64,000 nt of DNA from Aquabacterium humicola (GCF_030167915.1 NZ_JARGNB010000001.1:2108001-2172000); one strand, 5' to 3'. Positions 41,561 through 50,086 are shown, numbered from the stretch's first letter. The notes: generated by a model from the sequence alone, not told the origin. Program-made: numbers and translations.

Positions 41561-42091
41561 ATGGCCACGCCGCAGCGCACGGGCCCGCTCGCGACGCTGC
41601 TGCATTGGCTGCGCGTGGCCGGCAGCGCGCTGCTCGGCCTCGTCATCCTGTTCGAGGAATGGGGCTGGGAGCCGCTGCAGCGCGCGCTCGCCTGGGTCGG
41701 CCGGCTGCCGCTGCTGCGCCAGCTCGAAGCGGGCATCGCGCGGCTGCCGCCGTGGGCCGCGCTGGCGCTCTTCCTGCTGCCCTCGCTGCTGCTGCTGCCG
41801 GTCAAGCTGCTGGCGCTGTGGCTGATCGCCCAGGGCCAGGCGATGGCCGGCGTCGGCGTGATCGTCGGCGCGAAGATCATCGGCACCGCGCTGGTCGCGC
41901 GCCTGTTCGTGTTGACCCGCCCGGCGCTGATGCGGCTGGCCTGGTTCGCTGCCCTCTACGAACGCTGGACGGCGTGGAAGGAAGGCGTGCTCGCCCGCAT
42001 CCGCGCCTCCTGGGCCTGGCGCGCCGGCCGCGTGATCAAGCGGGGGCTGAAGCGGCGCTGGCAGCGCTGGCGAGTGACCGCCGTCGATTGA
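41561..42091 (+). CDS. Small membrane protein with basic C-terminal tail
   Basis: The 176-residue product has a hydrophobic segment near residues 18-30, two strong membrane helices near 65-88 (ALALFLLPSLLLLPVKLLAL) and 92-112, and an Arg/Lys/Trp-rich C-terminal tail (VIKRGLKRRWQRW). I do not recognise a named family. It starts 6 bases after the SNF2-like gene and is likely co-transcribed. The basic tail could contact nucleic acid or lipid; no function is claimed. Confidence 0.78.
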   Translation: MATPQRTGPLATLLHWLRVAGSALLGLVILFEEWGWEPLQRALAWVGRLPLLRQLEAGIARLPPWAALALFLLPSLLLLPVKLLALWLIAQGQAMAGVGVIVGAKIIGTALVARLFVLTRPALMRLAWFAALYERWTAWKEGVLARIRASWAWRAGRVIKRGLKRRWQRWRVTAVD

Positions 42092-42107
42092 CGACGAGGC
42101 GGCAGGT

Positions 42108-44111
42108 CTAGCGCTGCACGAGCGTGATCGACAGGTGGCGGGCCAGCAGCCCCAGCAGTTCGTCGGCGCGGAAAGGTTTGGTCAGGAAGGCGTTGGCGCC
42201 GGAGGCCAGCGCGCGCGCTTCGCCGTCGCCGGCGGCACTGGCCGAGATCGAGATCACCGGCAGGCGCTCCAGCCCCGGCAGGCGGCGCAGGCGGCGTGTC
42301 GCCTCCAGGCCGTCGAGCACCGGCATCACGTTGTCCATCAGCACGATGTCCGGCCGCAGCGCGAGCGCCTGCGCCAGGCCGTGCTCGCCGTCCTCGGCTT
42401 CCTCGACGCGGAAACCCAGCGGCCGCAGCATGTCCGCCAGCACCATGCGGTTCTGCGCGACGTCGTCGACCACCAGCACCATCTTGCGTGGCCCCTCGTA
42501 GCCGGTGACGACGCGCGTCGATGCCGGCCGCGCCGGCGCGGCGAGCACCGGCAGCCGCAGCGTGAAGGCGAAGCAGCTGCCCTGGCCCGGCGTGCTGGCG
42601 ACGGTGATGTCGCCGCCCATGTGGCGCACCAGCTGGCGGCTGATCGCCAGGCCCAGGCCCGTGCCGCCGCGCCGCCGCTGCTGCTCGCCCACTTGCTGGA
42701 ACGGCTGGAACAGCAAGGCCAGGTCGGCGGCGCCGATGCCGATGCCGCTGTCGTGCACCTCGAAGCGCAGCGCCATCGCCGGCGGCTCGCCGTCGGCCGC
42801 CGCGGCCGTCTCGGCGTGCACCTGCAGGCGCACGCGGCCCGCATCGGTGAACTTCGCGGCATTGCCCAGCAGGTTCAGCAGCACCTGGCGCAGGCGCCGC
42901 TCGTCGACCAGCACCGTGTGCGGCAGCGGCCCCTCGGTCACGAACTCGAAGGCCACGCCCTTCTGCTCGACGCGCACGCGGCTGATGTTGACCAGGCCCT
43001 CGAGGAAGGGCATCAGCTCGACCGGCGCCGGATGCAGGTCGACCTTGCCGGCCTCGACCTTCGCGAGGTCGAGGATCTCGTCGATCAGCCCCAGCAGATG
43101 CTGGCCGGCCTGCTCGATGGTCGCCAGGCCGGTGGTCTGGCGCGGCGTCAGCCCGCTGTCCCATTGCAGGATCTGCGCGTAGCCGAGCACCGCGTTCAGC
43201 GGCGTGCGCAGCTCGTGGCTCATGCTGGCGAGGAAGTCGCTCTTCGCGCGGCTCGCCTCGGCGGCCTGGTCGCGCATCACCGCCAGGTGCTCGACCATCT
43301 GCGCCAGCTCGGCCTCGTGCTGGCGCAGCTGCAGGCTGGCGAGCCGGAACACCTCCACCGCCGCGGCCATCGAGCCGACTTCGTCGCGCCGCTCCATCGC
43401 CGGCACGCGGATGTCGTACTCGCCCTGCGCGAGGCGCTGCATCACGCGGGTCATCCCGGTCAGCGGCTCGGCGATGGCGCGGCCGATCAGCCAGGTGGCG
43501 ATCAGCCCGAGCACGAGGCTCGCGGCCACCGCCGCCAGCATCACGTCGACCGAGCGGGCGACGAAGCTCTCGGTGCGCGCCTGGCGCTCCTTGGCCGCGC
43601 GCACGCTGATCTCCGACAGGCGGCCGAGGTAGGCGTCGAGCTGGCTGTAGTGCGCCATCAGGCTGGACACCTGCATCGGGTTGGCCTGCGGCCCCTGCGT
43701 TGCCTGCAGCAGGCGGGTGGCGACGATGCGGTAGACGGCCAGCAGCTCGCGGATCGCCTGCAGCAGGTCGGGCTCGATCGAGGTGGCGTTGGTCTCGATG
43801 CTCTGCAGCATCGCCTCGACCTGGTCGAGCCGGCGCGGCAGGCTGGCGCGCAACTCGGCCACCGCCTCGGCATCCGGCTGGCGGCTGGTGATCTCGATAT
43901 GGCGGATCAGGTCGGACTGCACGCCGGCCACGGTCAGCGACACGCGGCTGGTGGTGGTCGCGGTGTCGAAGGCCCCGCCGATGACTTCGCGGAACGCCGC
44001 CCCCTGCGCCCGCAGCAGCGCAATCGACCCGGCGGAAACCGCGATGCACAGCAGCATCACGATCAACGGCGCGAGCAGCACCTTGACCCTGATCGACAGA
44101 CGAGTGAGCAT
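42108..44111 (-). CDS. Hybrid sensor histidine kinase
   Basis: The 667-residue protein has a first membrane segment near residues 12-33, a periplasmic helical sensor at 35-185, and a second membrane segment near 187-210. A HAMP domain (210-262) and coiled coil follow, then HisKA with SMSHELRTPLNAVLG (histidine near 298), HATPase_c (DSGIGIG, GGTGLGLAISRQLV), and a C-terminal receiver domain (VLVVDDVAQNRMVL; phospho-aspartate near 590 in VLMDNVMPV). It would sense an unknown periplasmic signal and relay phosphate through its own receiver to a separate phosphotransfer protein. It is divergent from the TAXI binding-protein gene, which hints at but does not prove a shared ligand. Confidence 0.94.
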   Translation of the reverse strand: MLTRLSIRVKVLLAPLIVMLLCIAVSAGSIALLRAQGAAFREVIGGAFDTATTTSRVSLTVAGVQSDLIRHIEITSRQPDAEAVAELRASLPRRLDQVEAMLQSIETNATSIEPDLLQAIRELLAVYRIVATRLLQATQGPQANPMQVSSLMAHYSQLDAYLGRLSEISVRAAKERQARTESFVARSVDVMLAAVAASLVLGLIATWLIGRAIAEPLTGMTRVMQRLAQGEYDIRVPAMERRDEVGSMAAAVEVFRLASLQLRQHEAELAQMVEHLAVMRDQAAEASRAKSDFLASMSHELRTPLNAVLGYAQILQWDSGLTPRQTTGLATIEQAGQHLLGLIDEILDLAKVEAGKVDLHPAPVELMPFLEGLVNISRVRVEQKGVAFEFVTEGPLPHTVLVDERRLRQVLLNLLGNAAKFTDAGRVRLQVHAETAAAADGEPPAMALRFEVHDSGIGIGAADLALLFQPFQQVGEQQRRRGGTGLGLAISRQLVRHMGGDITVASTPGQGSCFAFTLRLPVLAAPARPASTRVVTGYEGPRKMVLVVDDVAQNRMVLADMLRPLGFRVEEAEDGEHGLAQALALRPDIVLMDNVMPVLDGLEATRRLRRLPGLERLPVISISASAAGDGEARALASGANAFLTKPFRADELLGLLARHLSITLVQR

Positions 44112-44240
44112 CGACCGCGTACCCCGTCACCCGAACGGCGGCGCCGTGCTCCCTGGATCTCGTGCCGGCGGCGCCTGCCGGATCAGCACCTGCGGCCACA
44201 GCCTAGCGCAATCGGTCGCGCGACGACAGGAGGGTGAACC

Positions 44241-45203
44241 ATGCGCAACGCGCGACGTTCCGCGATCCGATTCGCCTCCGGCGGCCTGCTGGCGTTGGCG
44301 CTGCCGCCGCTGGCCGCGCAGGGCGACAACGAGATCGTCATGCTCACCGGCAACACCGGCGGCGTGTACTACCCGCTGGGCATCGCGCTGGCGCGCATCT
44401 GGGAGCGCACGATCCCAGGCGCGCGCGTCACGGTGCAGGCGACGCAGGCCTCGGTCGAGAACTTCAACCTGCTGCAGCAGCGGCGCGGCAGCTTCGCCTT
44501 CGGCCAGGGCGACGTGATGTCCGACGCCTTCAAGGGCAACGCCGAGGCCGGCTTCCCGAGCTCGCGCGACAAGCTGCGCATGGTGGCCGCGCTGTTTCCG
44601 AATTATCTGCACCTGGTGGCCGCGCGCGCCGCCAAGGTGCGCTCGGTGGCCGACCTGCGCGGCAAGCGTGTCTCGGTGGGCGCGCTGCGCAGCGGCAACG
44701 AGCTGAACGCACGCGTGCTGCTGGGCGCCGCCGGCATGAGCTATGCGGACCTGCGGCGCGTCGACTACGTGCCGTACAACGACGCGATGGCGCTGATGCG
44801 CGACGGCCAGATCGACGCGCTGATCGTCTCCGCGGGCCTCGGCGTCAAGGCGGTGGCCGACCTCGCCGACACCGTCGAGGTCGAGATCGTGCCGCTGCCG
44901 CCGGAGCTCGTCGCGCGGTCCGCCGGCGTATTCGCGCCGGCGGTGATCCCGGCGCGCACCTACGCCGGGCAGGAGCGGCCGGTCGCCACCGCGGCGCTGA
45001 TCAACTTCCTCGTCACGCACAGCGAGGTGCCGGCGCCGCAGGTGCACGCGGCGATCAAGGCGCTCTACGCGAACCTGCCGGAGCTGCGCTCGGCACACCC
45101 GGCGGCACGCGAGATCCAGCGCGAACGTGCGCTGCAGAGCCGGCCGATCGCGCTGCATGCGGGCGCCGAACGCTACTTCCGCGAGATCGGGCTGCTGCCC
45201 TGA
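44241..45203 (+). CDS. TAXI-family TRAP transporter solute-binding protein
   Basis: The 320-residue periplasmic protein has a signal peptide (FASGGLLALALPPLAAQ), then MLTGNTGGVYYPLGIALARI and QATQASVENFNLLQQ, the N-terminal pattern of TAXI binding proteins. VADLRGKRVSVGALRSGNE and QIDALIVSAGLG follow. TAXI proteins bind carboxylate or amino-acid-type ligands for a TRAP transporter whose large membrane subunit is usually encoded next to it. Here only a DUF1850 gene follows, and no membrane subunit is visible, so transport would depend on a subunit encoded elsewhere. AGGAGGG precedes the ATG at 44241. Confidence 0.92.
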   Translation: MRNARRSAIRFASGGLLALALPPLAAQGDNEIVMLTGNTGGVYYPLGIALARIWERTIPGARVTVQATQASVENFNLLQQRRGSFAFGQGDVMSDAFKGNAEAGFPSSRDKLRMVAALFPNYLHLVAARAAKVRSVADLRGKRVSVGALRSGNELNARVLLGAAGMSYADLRRVDYVPYNDAMALMRDGQIDALIVSAGLGVKAVADLADTVEVEIVPLPPELVARSAGVFAPAVIPARTYAGQERPVATAALINFLVTHSEVPAPQVHAAIKALYANLPELRSAHPAAREIQRERALQSRPIALHAGAERYFREIGLLP

Positions 45204-45212
45204 TCACGGGCG

Positions 45213-45581
45213 ATGGACGTCTGCGTCGCGCTGGTGGCCGGCACGCTGCTGCTGCGCGTGCCGGCGCCGGTGCAACTGCAGTGGACGCACAGCGTCGAGC
45301 GGGTGGCGCTGGTCGAGACCTATCACGCGATGTCCTCGGGACTGCGCTTGCAGGAGGTGCGTGGCCGGGGCCTCGGTGCCGGCATCGCGCTGCCGCCACA
45401 GACGCGCTGGACAGGCGACGGCTGGTGGGTCTTCGAACCCGAAGCGACGACGCTGCCGGCGCTGCAGCTGGCCAACGCGGGCTCGTCGGCCGGCTACCGG
45501 CTGTGCTGGCACGGCGGCTGCGCGGCGCTGGCCGCGCTGCCGGGTGCCTTCGACCAGCCGCTCGTGCTGCGCGCCTGCTAG
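45213..45581 (+). CDS. DUF1850 protein linked to TAXI-TRAP transport
   Basis: The 122-residue protein has an uncleaved-looking hydrophobic start (VCVALVAGTLLLRVP) and the DUF1850 core LQWTHSVERVALVETYHA near residues 22-40, followed by GDGWWVFEPE. DUF1850 genes are commonly found beside TAXI-type TRAP genes and their role is unknown. It starts 9 bases after the binding-protein gene. No membrane-subunit gene follows; the next gene is on the opposite strand. Confidence 0.85.
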   Translation: MDVCVALVAGTLLLRVPAPVQLQWTHSVERVALVETYHAMSSGLRLQEVRGRGLGAGIALPPQTRWTGDGWWVFEPEATTLPALQLANAGSSAGYRLCWHGGCAALAALPGAFDQPLVLRAC

Positions 45582-45648
45582 CGGCACGGGATCGCCGGGC
45601 CACCGCGCGGGCCGCGGGCGATCGAGCGCGTGCTGCAGCGCGGCGCCG

Positions 45649-46323
45649 CTACCAGAAGTCCCAGCGGCCGGTGCTCACCACGTAGAGGCCGAGCACCCCG
45701 TTGGTCACCGCATGCGCGATGACCGCGGTCCACAGCCTGCCGGTGGCCCGGTAGAGCAGCGCGTAGGCCAGCCCGGCGACGACCGCGGCCAGCCACAGCG
45801 GGTGCACCAGCACGAAGACGAATGTCGACAGCACGACGGCCCGGGCGCCGACGGCCCGCGGGTCGACGCCCTCGAAGACCGGCCGCTCGAACCAGCGCAT
45901 CAGGAAGGAGCGCCAGAACAGCTCCTCCATCACCGGCACCACCAGCGTCGCGCCGAGCCAGCGCACCGCGACGAGGCCGAGGTCGAACCGGCCGTCGGCG
46001 CCGAGCGCATGGAAGGGCGCGCTGGGCTCGCCGAGGCGCATCCACGGCGCGTCGAGCAGGATCCAGGCGACGAAGACCCCGAGGCCGACGGCGACGGCGA
46101 GGGCCGCCTCGCGCACGGTGGGTGCGTTCGGGCGCGACAGCTCGCCGTACTCGCGCCACCACCACAGCAGCAGGCCGCCGACGACGACCAAGTTCAGCGC
46201 GTAGAGCCAGCGCGCATCGAAGCCCCAGGACCCATCCGTCGGCGCGGCGCCGCGCAGCGCGAGCAGCCCCATGAAGGCGGCGAACGGAGCGATGCGCAGC
46301 AGCGCGGCGCGCGACAGCGTCAT
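45649..46323 (-). CDS. CAAX-prenyl-protease-like (CPBP) membrane protein, exosortase-associated type
   Basis: The 224-residue protein has about seven membrane helices. Motifs of the CPBP/Abi family are present: EELFWRSFLMRW near residues 128-139 for the EExxxR motif, FVLVHPLWL for FxxxH, and a late HAVTNGVLG for HxxxN. This layout fits the CAAX-protease-related proteins that occur with the PEP-CTERM/exosortase system, and a PEP-CTERM protein and PrsT are encoded 12 kb away. The family assignment to the exosortase group is tentative. Peptidase activity is plausible since the glutamate and histidine residues are kept. Confidence 0.82.
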   Translation of the reverse strand: MTLSRAALLRIAPFAAFMGLLALRGAAPTDGSWGFDARWLYALNLVVVGGLLLWWWREYGELSRPNAPTVREAALAVAVGLGVFVAWILLDAPWMRLGEPSAPFHALGADGRFDLGLVAVRWLGATLVVPVMEELFWRSFLMRWFERPVFEGVDPRAVGARAVVLSTFVFVLVHPLWLAAVVAGLAYALLYRATGRLWTAVIAHAVTNGVLGLYVVSTGRWDFW

Positions 46324-46369
46324 GTCACGCGCCCCTTCGTGAATCGCGGCCGGCTGCCCTCGCGCATGC

Positions 46370-48259
46370 TCAGGCGGTCAGCAGCGCCTGGACCCGCGTG
46401 CGCAGCAGCGCCGGGCTGACCTGCGCCGCGGGCACCGCTTCACCGGCCACCAGGCCGACCGGGCTCCAGAAGCCGCGCCGGAACGGCCGGATCATCGCGG
46501 TGCCGTTCTCGATGCGCGAGAAGTACGAGCCCCACAGGTTCTGCAGCGCCACCGGCACCACCGGCACCGGGCGGCGCTCGAGGATCTTCATGATGCCGCC
46601 CTTGAACTCCTGCAGGCTGCCGTCGCGGGTGATGCCGCCCTCGGGGAAGATGCAAAGCAGGTCGCCTTCGGCCAGCACCTGGTCGGCGGCGGCGAACGCG
46701 GCGGCGTAGGTCTTCGGGTCTTCCTTCTGCGAGGCGATCGGGATCGCCTTGGCCAGCCGGAACAGCCAGCCCAGCACCGGGACGCGGAAGATGCGGTGGT
46801 CCATGATGAAGCGGATCGGCCGCGGGCTGGCCGCCATCAGCACGATCGCGTCGACGAAGCTGACGTGGTTGGCGACCAGGATCGCCGCGCCTTCGACCGG
46901 GATGTTGTCGTCGCCGCGCACGCGGAAGCGGTAGACCAGCCGCGTCGTGATGAAGGCGATGAAGCGCAGCAGGTATTCCGGCACCAACAGGAAGATGTAG
47001 GCGGCGACGACCGCGTTGGCGATCGCGGTGAACAGGAAGACCTCGGGGATCGTGAAGCCCGCGCCCAGCAGCGCGCCGGCGGCCAGCGCGCTGACGATCA
47101 TGAACAGCGCGTTGAGGATGTTGTTCGCCGCGATGATGCGTGCGCGGTGCGAGGGCGCGCTGCGCAGTTGGATCAGCGCGTACATCGGCACGCTGTACAG
47201 GCCGGCGAAGAGGCTCAGCAGCGCGAGGTCGGTCATCACGCGCCAGTGCGCGCCCTGCGCGAGGAAGGTGGCCAGGCCCTGCGTGGGCACCGAGGGCAGG
47301 CCGCGCGAGGCGAAGTACAGGTCGATCGCGAACACGCTCATGCCGATCGCGCCGGCGGGCACCAGGCCGATCTCGACATGCCGCTTGGACAGCACCTCGC
47401 ACAGCAGCGAGCCGACGCCGATGCCGATCGAGAACACCACCAGCAGCAGCGACGCGACCTGCTCGTCGCCATGCAGCACGTTCTTCGCGAACGACGGGAA
47501 GCTCGACAGGAACACGGCCCCGAAGAACCACATCCAGCTGATGCCCAGCAGCGAGCGGAAGACGACGATGTTGCCGTGCGCGAGCTTCAGGTTGCGGATC
47601 GTCTCGGTGACGGGATTCCAGTTGATCTGCAGGCCCGGGTCGGTGGCCGGCGTCGGCGGCACGTACTGCGCGGTCAGCCGGCCCAGCACCGCGGCGCCGA
47701 CGCAGGCGATGGCCACCAGGTTCCCACCGATGCCCGGCAGCGCGACCAGCAGGCCGCCGGCGACGTTGCCGAGCAGGATGGCCACGAAGGTGCCCATCTC
47801 GACCATGCCGTTGCCGCCGGTGAGCTCGCGCTCGTTCAGGTGCTGCGGCAGGTAGGCGAACTTGACCGGGCCGAACAGCGTCGAGTGCAGGCCCATCAGG
47901 AACACGCAGGCCAGCAGCACGGGGACATTGCGCGTCATGAAGCCGAGCGCCGCGAGCAGCATGATGCCGACCTCGAGGTTCTTCACGAAGCGGATCACCG
48001 CGGTCTTGTCGTACTTGTCGGTCAGTTGCCCGCTGGTGGCCGAGAACAGCAGGAAGGGCAGGATGAAGACCGCGCCGATCACCAGCCCGGCCTGCTCCGG
48101 CGGCAGCCAGCTGACCTGCAGCTGGTAGGTCACCATCACGGTGAACGCGAACTTGAACAGGTTGTCGTTGCCGGCGCCGAGGAACTGGGTCCAGAAGAAG
48201 GGCGCGAAGCGGCGCTGCCCCAGCAGCGCGAACTGGTTCGGGTGGTCCGGATGGCTCAA
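46370..48259 (-). CDS. Fused MFS lysophospholipid-type transporter and 1-acyl-glycerol-3-phosphate acyltransferase
   Basis: The roughly 629-residue protein joins an LplT-like MFS transporter (about 1-430; FWTQFLGAGNDNLFKF, GQLTDKYDK, LFGPVKFAYLPQHL) to a PlsC acyltransferase domain (about 445-625; NHVSFVDAIVL with the HX4D motif near 458, and FPEGGITRDG near 535). The Aas-type acyl-ACP synthetase third domain is absent. It probably flips lysophospholipids inward and re-acylates them. The TTG at 48259 has GAGGGA 6 bases upstream. A longer start at GTG 48313 would translate through a perfect hairpin and is less likely. Confidence 0.88.
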   Translation of the reverse strand: MSHPDHPNQFALLGQRRFAPFFWTQFLGAGNDNLFKFAFTVMVTYQLQVSWLPPEQAGLVIGAVFILPFLLFSATSGQLTDKYDKTAVIRFVKNLEVGIMLLAALGFMTRNVPVLLACVFLMGLHSTLFGPVKFAYLPQHLNERELTGGNGMVEMGTFVAILLGNVAGGLLVALPGIGGNLVAIACVGAAVLGRLTAQYVPPTPATDPGLQINWNPVTETIRNLKLAHGNIVVFRSLLGISWMWFFGAVFLSSFPSFAKNVLHGDEQVASLLLVVFSIGIGVGSLLCEVLSKRHVEIGLVPAGAIGMSVFAIDLYFASRGLPSVPTQGLATFLAQGAHWRVMTDLALLSLFAGLYSVPMYALIQLRSAPSHRARIIAANNILNALFMIVSALAAGALLGAGFTIPEVFLFTAIANAVVAAYIFLLVPEYLLRFIAFITTRLVYRFRVRGDDNIPVEGAAILVANHVSFVDAIVLMAASPRPIRFIMDHRIFRVPVLGWLFRLAKAIPIASQKEDPKTYAAAFAAADQVLAEGDLLCIFPEGGITRDGSLQEFKGGIMKILERRPVPVVPVALQNLWGSYFSRIENGTAMIRPFRRGFWSPVGLVAGEAVPAAQVSPALLRTRVQALLTA

Positions 48260-48282
48260 CGCGGTTCCCTCGTTGTTCAGAA

Positions 48283-48301
48283 GGCCCCGGGGTCCGGGGC
48301 C
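48283..48301 (-). terminator. Perfect GC hairpin between DUF2145 gene and MFS-PlsC gene
   Basis: GGCCCCGG (48283-48290) and CCGGGGCC (48294-48301) form an 8-bp stem with a 3-base loop, located after the DUF2145 stop and just before the MFS-PlsC ribosome site, all on the minus strand. It could terminate or attenuate read-through into the acyltransferase gene; no T tract follows. Confidence 0.5.
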
Positions 48302-48356
48302 GGTCGGCGGCACGCCGCGAGCATGCCGTCCGTTGCGCAGCGACTGTAGCGGCGGA

Positions 48357-49169
48357 TCAGCGCACGGTCACCGGGGCCGAGCCCAGGCCACTGCGCTGCA
48401 GCCACTCGAAGACCGAGTCGACCGTGACGGTTTCGATGCGATCGGCGAATCGCTTCTCGTTCGGGTGGTCGTCGAAGGCGATGTTCGCGGCGGTCGCCCG
48501 GGCGCCCAGGCGGGTGAAGGCGCCGAGTTTCAGCACCGTCGGCTGGTAGGCCTTGACCACCAGCCAGGCCTGCGCGGTGTCGCGGTCGCGGGTGTTCGCG
48601 GCCGTGGCGGCCAGCGTCTCCAGCGCCCACTGGTTGCTCTGCTGGTAACGCGTGGACCAGGGGTAGGCCACCATGTTGTAGCGGCGCTCGTTCAACGCGG
48701 CGACGCGCACGTTGTCCTTCAGCACCGGCAGCAGCTTCGCCTGCAGCTCGGGCGCCAGCACGACGAAGGCGGCCTCGTAGCGGTGCGGGTTGTCGAGGAA
48801 GAATTCGCCCAGGCCCTGGCGGTACAGCGCCGCGTCGGCGGTGCCGCAGTGGTTGAGCTTGTGCATGACCCGCCAGGCCGGCTTGCCGTTGACGGTCTCG
48901 CGGTAGACGAAGCCCAGGTGCGAGTACTTCAGCCCGTACTTGCCGAGGTCCTGGCCGGCACGCGCCAGGATCAGCACCTCGGCGCCGCTGGCATCCAGCG
49001 CCTTCGCGGTGGACGCGGCGAGCGTCATGCCGCGCTCGACGCTGGCCGCTTCGGCCGGCTTCTGCTCGCAGGGCCGGCCGGCCTGCGCCGCCGTCGGCAG
49101 CGTGGCGGCGGCGGTGGCGATCAGGCCGGCCGCGGCCAGCCCAACCCCGAACAGACGGCGGCGCTTCAT
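48357..49169 (-). CDS. DUF2145 family secreted protein
   Basis: The 270-residue product has a basic, twin-arginine-rich start (MKRRRLFG) and a signal peptide ending near AAQA at residue 30. The mature domain has RPCEQKP, YSHLGFVYRE, RVMHKLNHCGT and FAFDD-like AFDDHPNEKR, features I associate with DUF2145, a proteobacterial family without known function. The conserved cysteine-histidine features could indicate a cysteine-peptidase-like fold, but this is speculation. The ATG overlaps the stop of the upstream small secreted protein by 4 bases. Confidence 0.8.
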   Translation of the reverse strand: MKRRRLFGVGLAAAGLIATAAATLPTAAQAGRPCEQKPAEAASVERGMTLAASTAKALDASGAEVLILARAGQDLGKYGLKYSHLGFVYRETVNGKPAWRVMHKLNHCGTADAALYRQGLGEFFLDNPHRYEAAFVVLAPELQAKLLPVLKDNVRVAALNERRYNMVAYPWSTRYQQSNQWALETLAATAANTRDRDTAQAWLVVKAYQPTVLKLGAFTRLGARATAANIAFDDHPNEKRFADRIETVTVDSVFEWLQRSGLGSAPVTVR

Positions 49170-49588
49170 CGCGTGACCCGCTCGTTGTAGAGCAGCGAGG
49201 CGCCGATCTCGTTGGGGATGAAGGCGATCGCCTGCGAGCCGGCCGACAGCAGCCAGCCGGCGCTCAGCGCGGTGACCGTCAGGCCGGTGCCGACCGCCAT
49301 CGCCGACTGGCCGGCGAGCTTGACCGACGCGCGCGCGCCGTCGGAGGCGCGCTCGAGCACCCACACGGTGCCTTCGGCCGAGACCTCGACGGCGGCAACT
49401 GTCAGCATCGCGCCGCCGGACAGCAGGGCCGCCGGCGCCGCGACCACCACGGCCACCGGCAGCAGCGAGATCGCGCTGAGTTCGGACGCCGCGTTGTTGT
49501 GGGCCTGCGCAGGCAGGCTGGCGAAGGTCATCAGGGCCGCGGCGGCGGCGCTGGCGCACAGCGTGCGCAGGTAGAGGGTCTTGCTCAT
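49166..49588 (-). CDS. Small secreted hydrophobic protein co-encoded with DUF2145
   Basis: The 140-residue product has a signal peptide (LCASAAAAALMTFASLPAQA) and a mature part with two further hydrophobic stretches (LLPVAVVVAAPAALLSGGAML and TVTALSAGWLLSAGSQAI), so it may be membrane-bound. It resembles small uncharacterised proteins of the STM0539 type that occur beside DUF2145, but I am not sure of that family. The overlap with the next gene shows they form an operon. Confidence 0.72.
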   Translation of the reverse strand: MSKTLYLRTLCASAAAAALMTFASLPAQAHNNAASELSAISLLPVAVVVAAPAALLSGGAMLTVAAVEVSAEGTVWVLERASDGARASVKLAGQSAMAVGTGLTVTALSAGWLLSAGSQAIAFIPNEIGASLLYNERVTR

Positions 49589-49621
49589 GATCGGGAGGTC
49601 CTTGATGCGTTCGTTGAAAGG

Positions 49622-50086
49622 TCAGGCCATCGGCGCTTCGCTCGACTCGCGGCGGCCGGCCAGGCGCGCTTCGAGGAGGTCGGCGTCGTGCGCGTCGCGC
49701 AACGTCTTGGCCAGCGTGAAGACCTGCGAGATCAGGAACAGCCAGCACACCAGCAGGTAGGCCTTCCACACCGGCTGGATGTCCATGCGGTACAGCCCCC
49801 AGCCGGTCAGCGCCATCGCGAAGAAGAAGCCGGCCCAGACGACCAGCTTCCACATCGGCGTGTCGACCGGCCGGTGCTGGTTGTCGCGCACGAACTTGGC
49901 GAGCGCGAAGGCGGTCGACAGACAGAACACATAGCCCATCACCATGAACGCACGGTCGATGTCGTCGCCCGGCAGATACGACAGGCCGATCGCGCACAGC
50001 GACACGGCGATGCCGAACGAGAGCCAGACCTGCAGGCGCCAGGCCGAGGTGTCGCGACGGATGAGCGGGGTGTTGGAGGGGGTCAT
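49622..50086 (-). CDS. YiaA/YiaB-family inner-membrane protein
   Basis: The 154-residue protein has four membrane helices in two YiaAB pairs: near residues 18-37 and 45-65 (FMVMGYVFCLSTAFALAKFVRD), then 82-100 and 108-128. A charged C-terminal tail follows. The repeated pattern ending in LAKxxRD is typical for YiaA/YiaB proteins, whose role is unknown; links to envelope stress have been suggested in enterobacteria. It is the first gene of a three-gene minus-strand cluster with a 33-base gap to the next gene. Confidence 0.85.
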   Translation of the reverse strand: MTPSNTPLIRRDTSAWRLQVWLSFGIAVSLCAIGLSYLPGDDIDRAFMVMGYVFCLSTAFALAKFVRDNQHRPVDTPMWKLVVWAGFFFAMALTGWGLYRMDIQPVWKAYLLVCWLFLISQVFTLAKTLRDAHDADLLEARLAGRRESSEAPMA

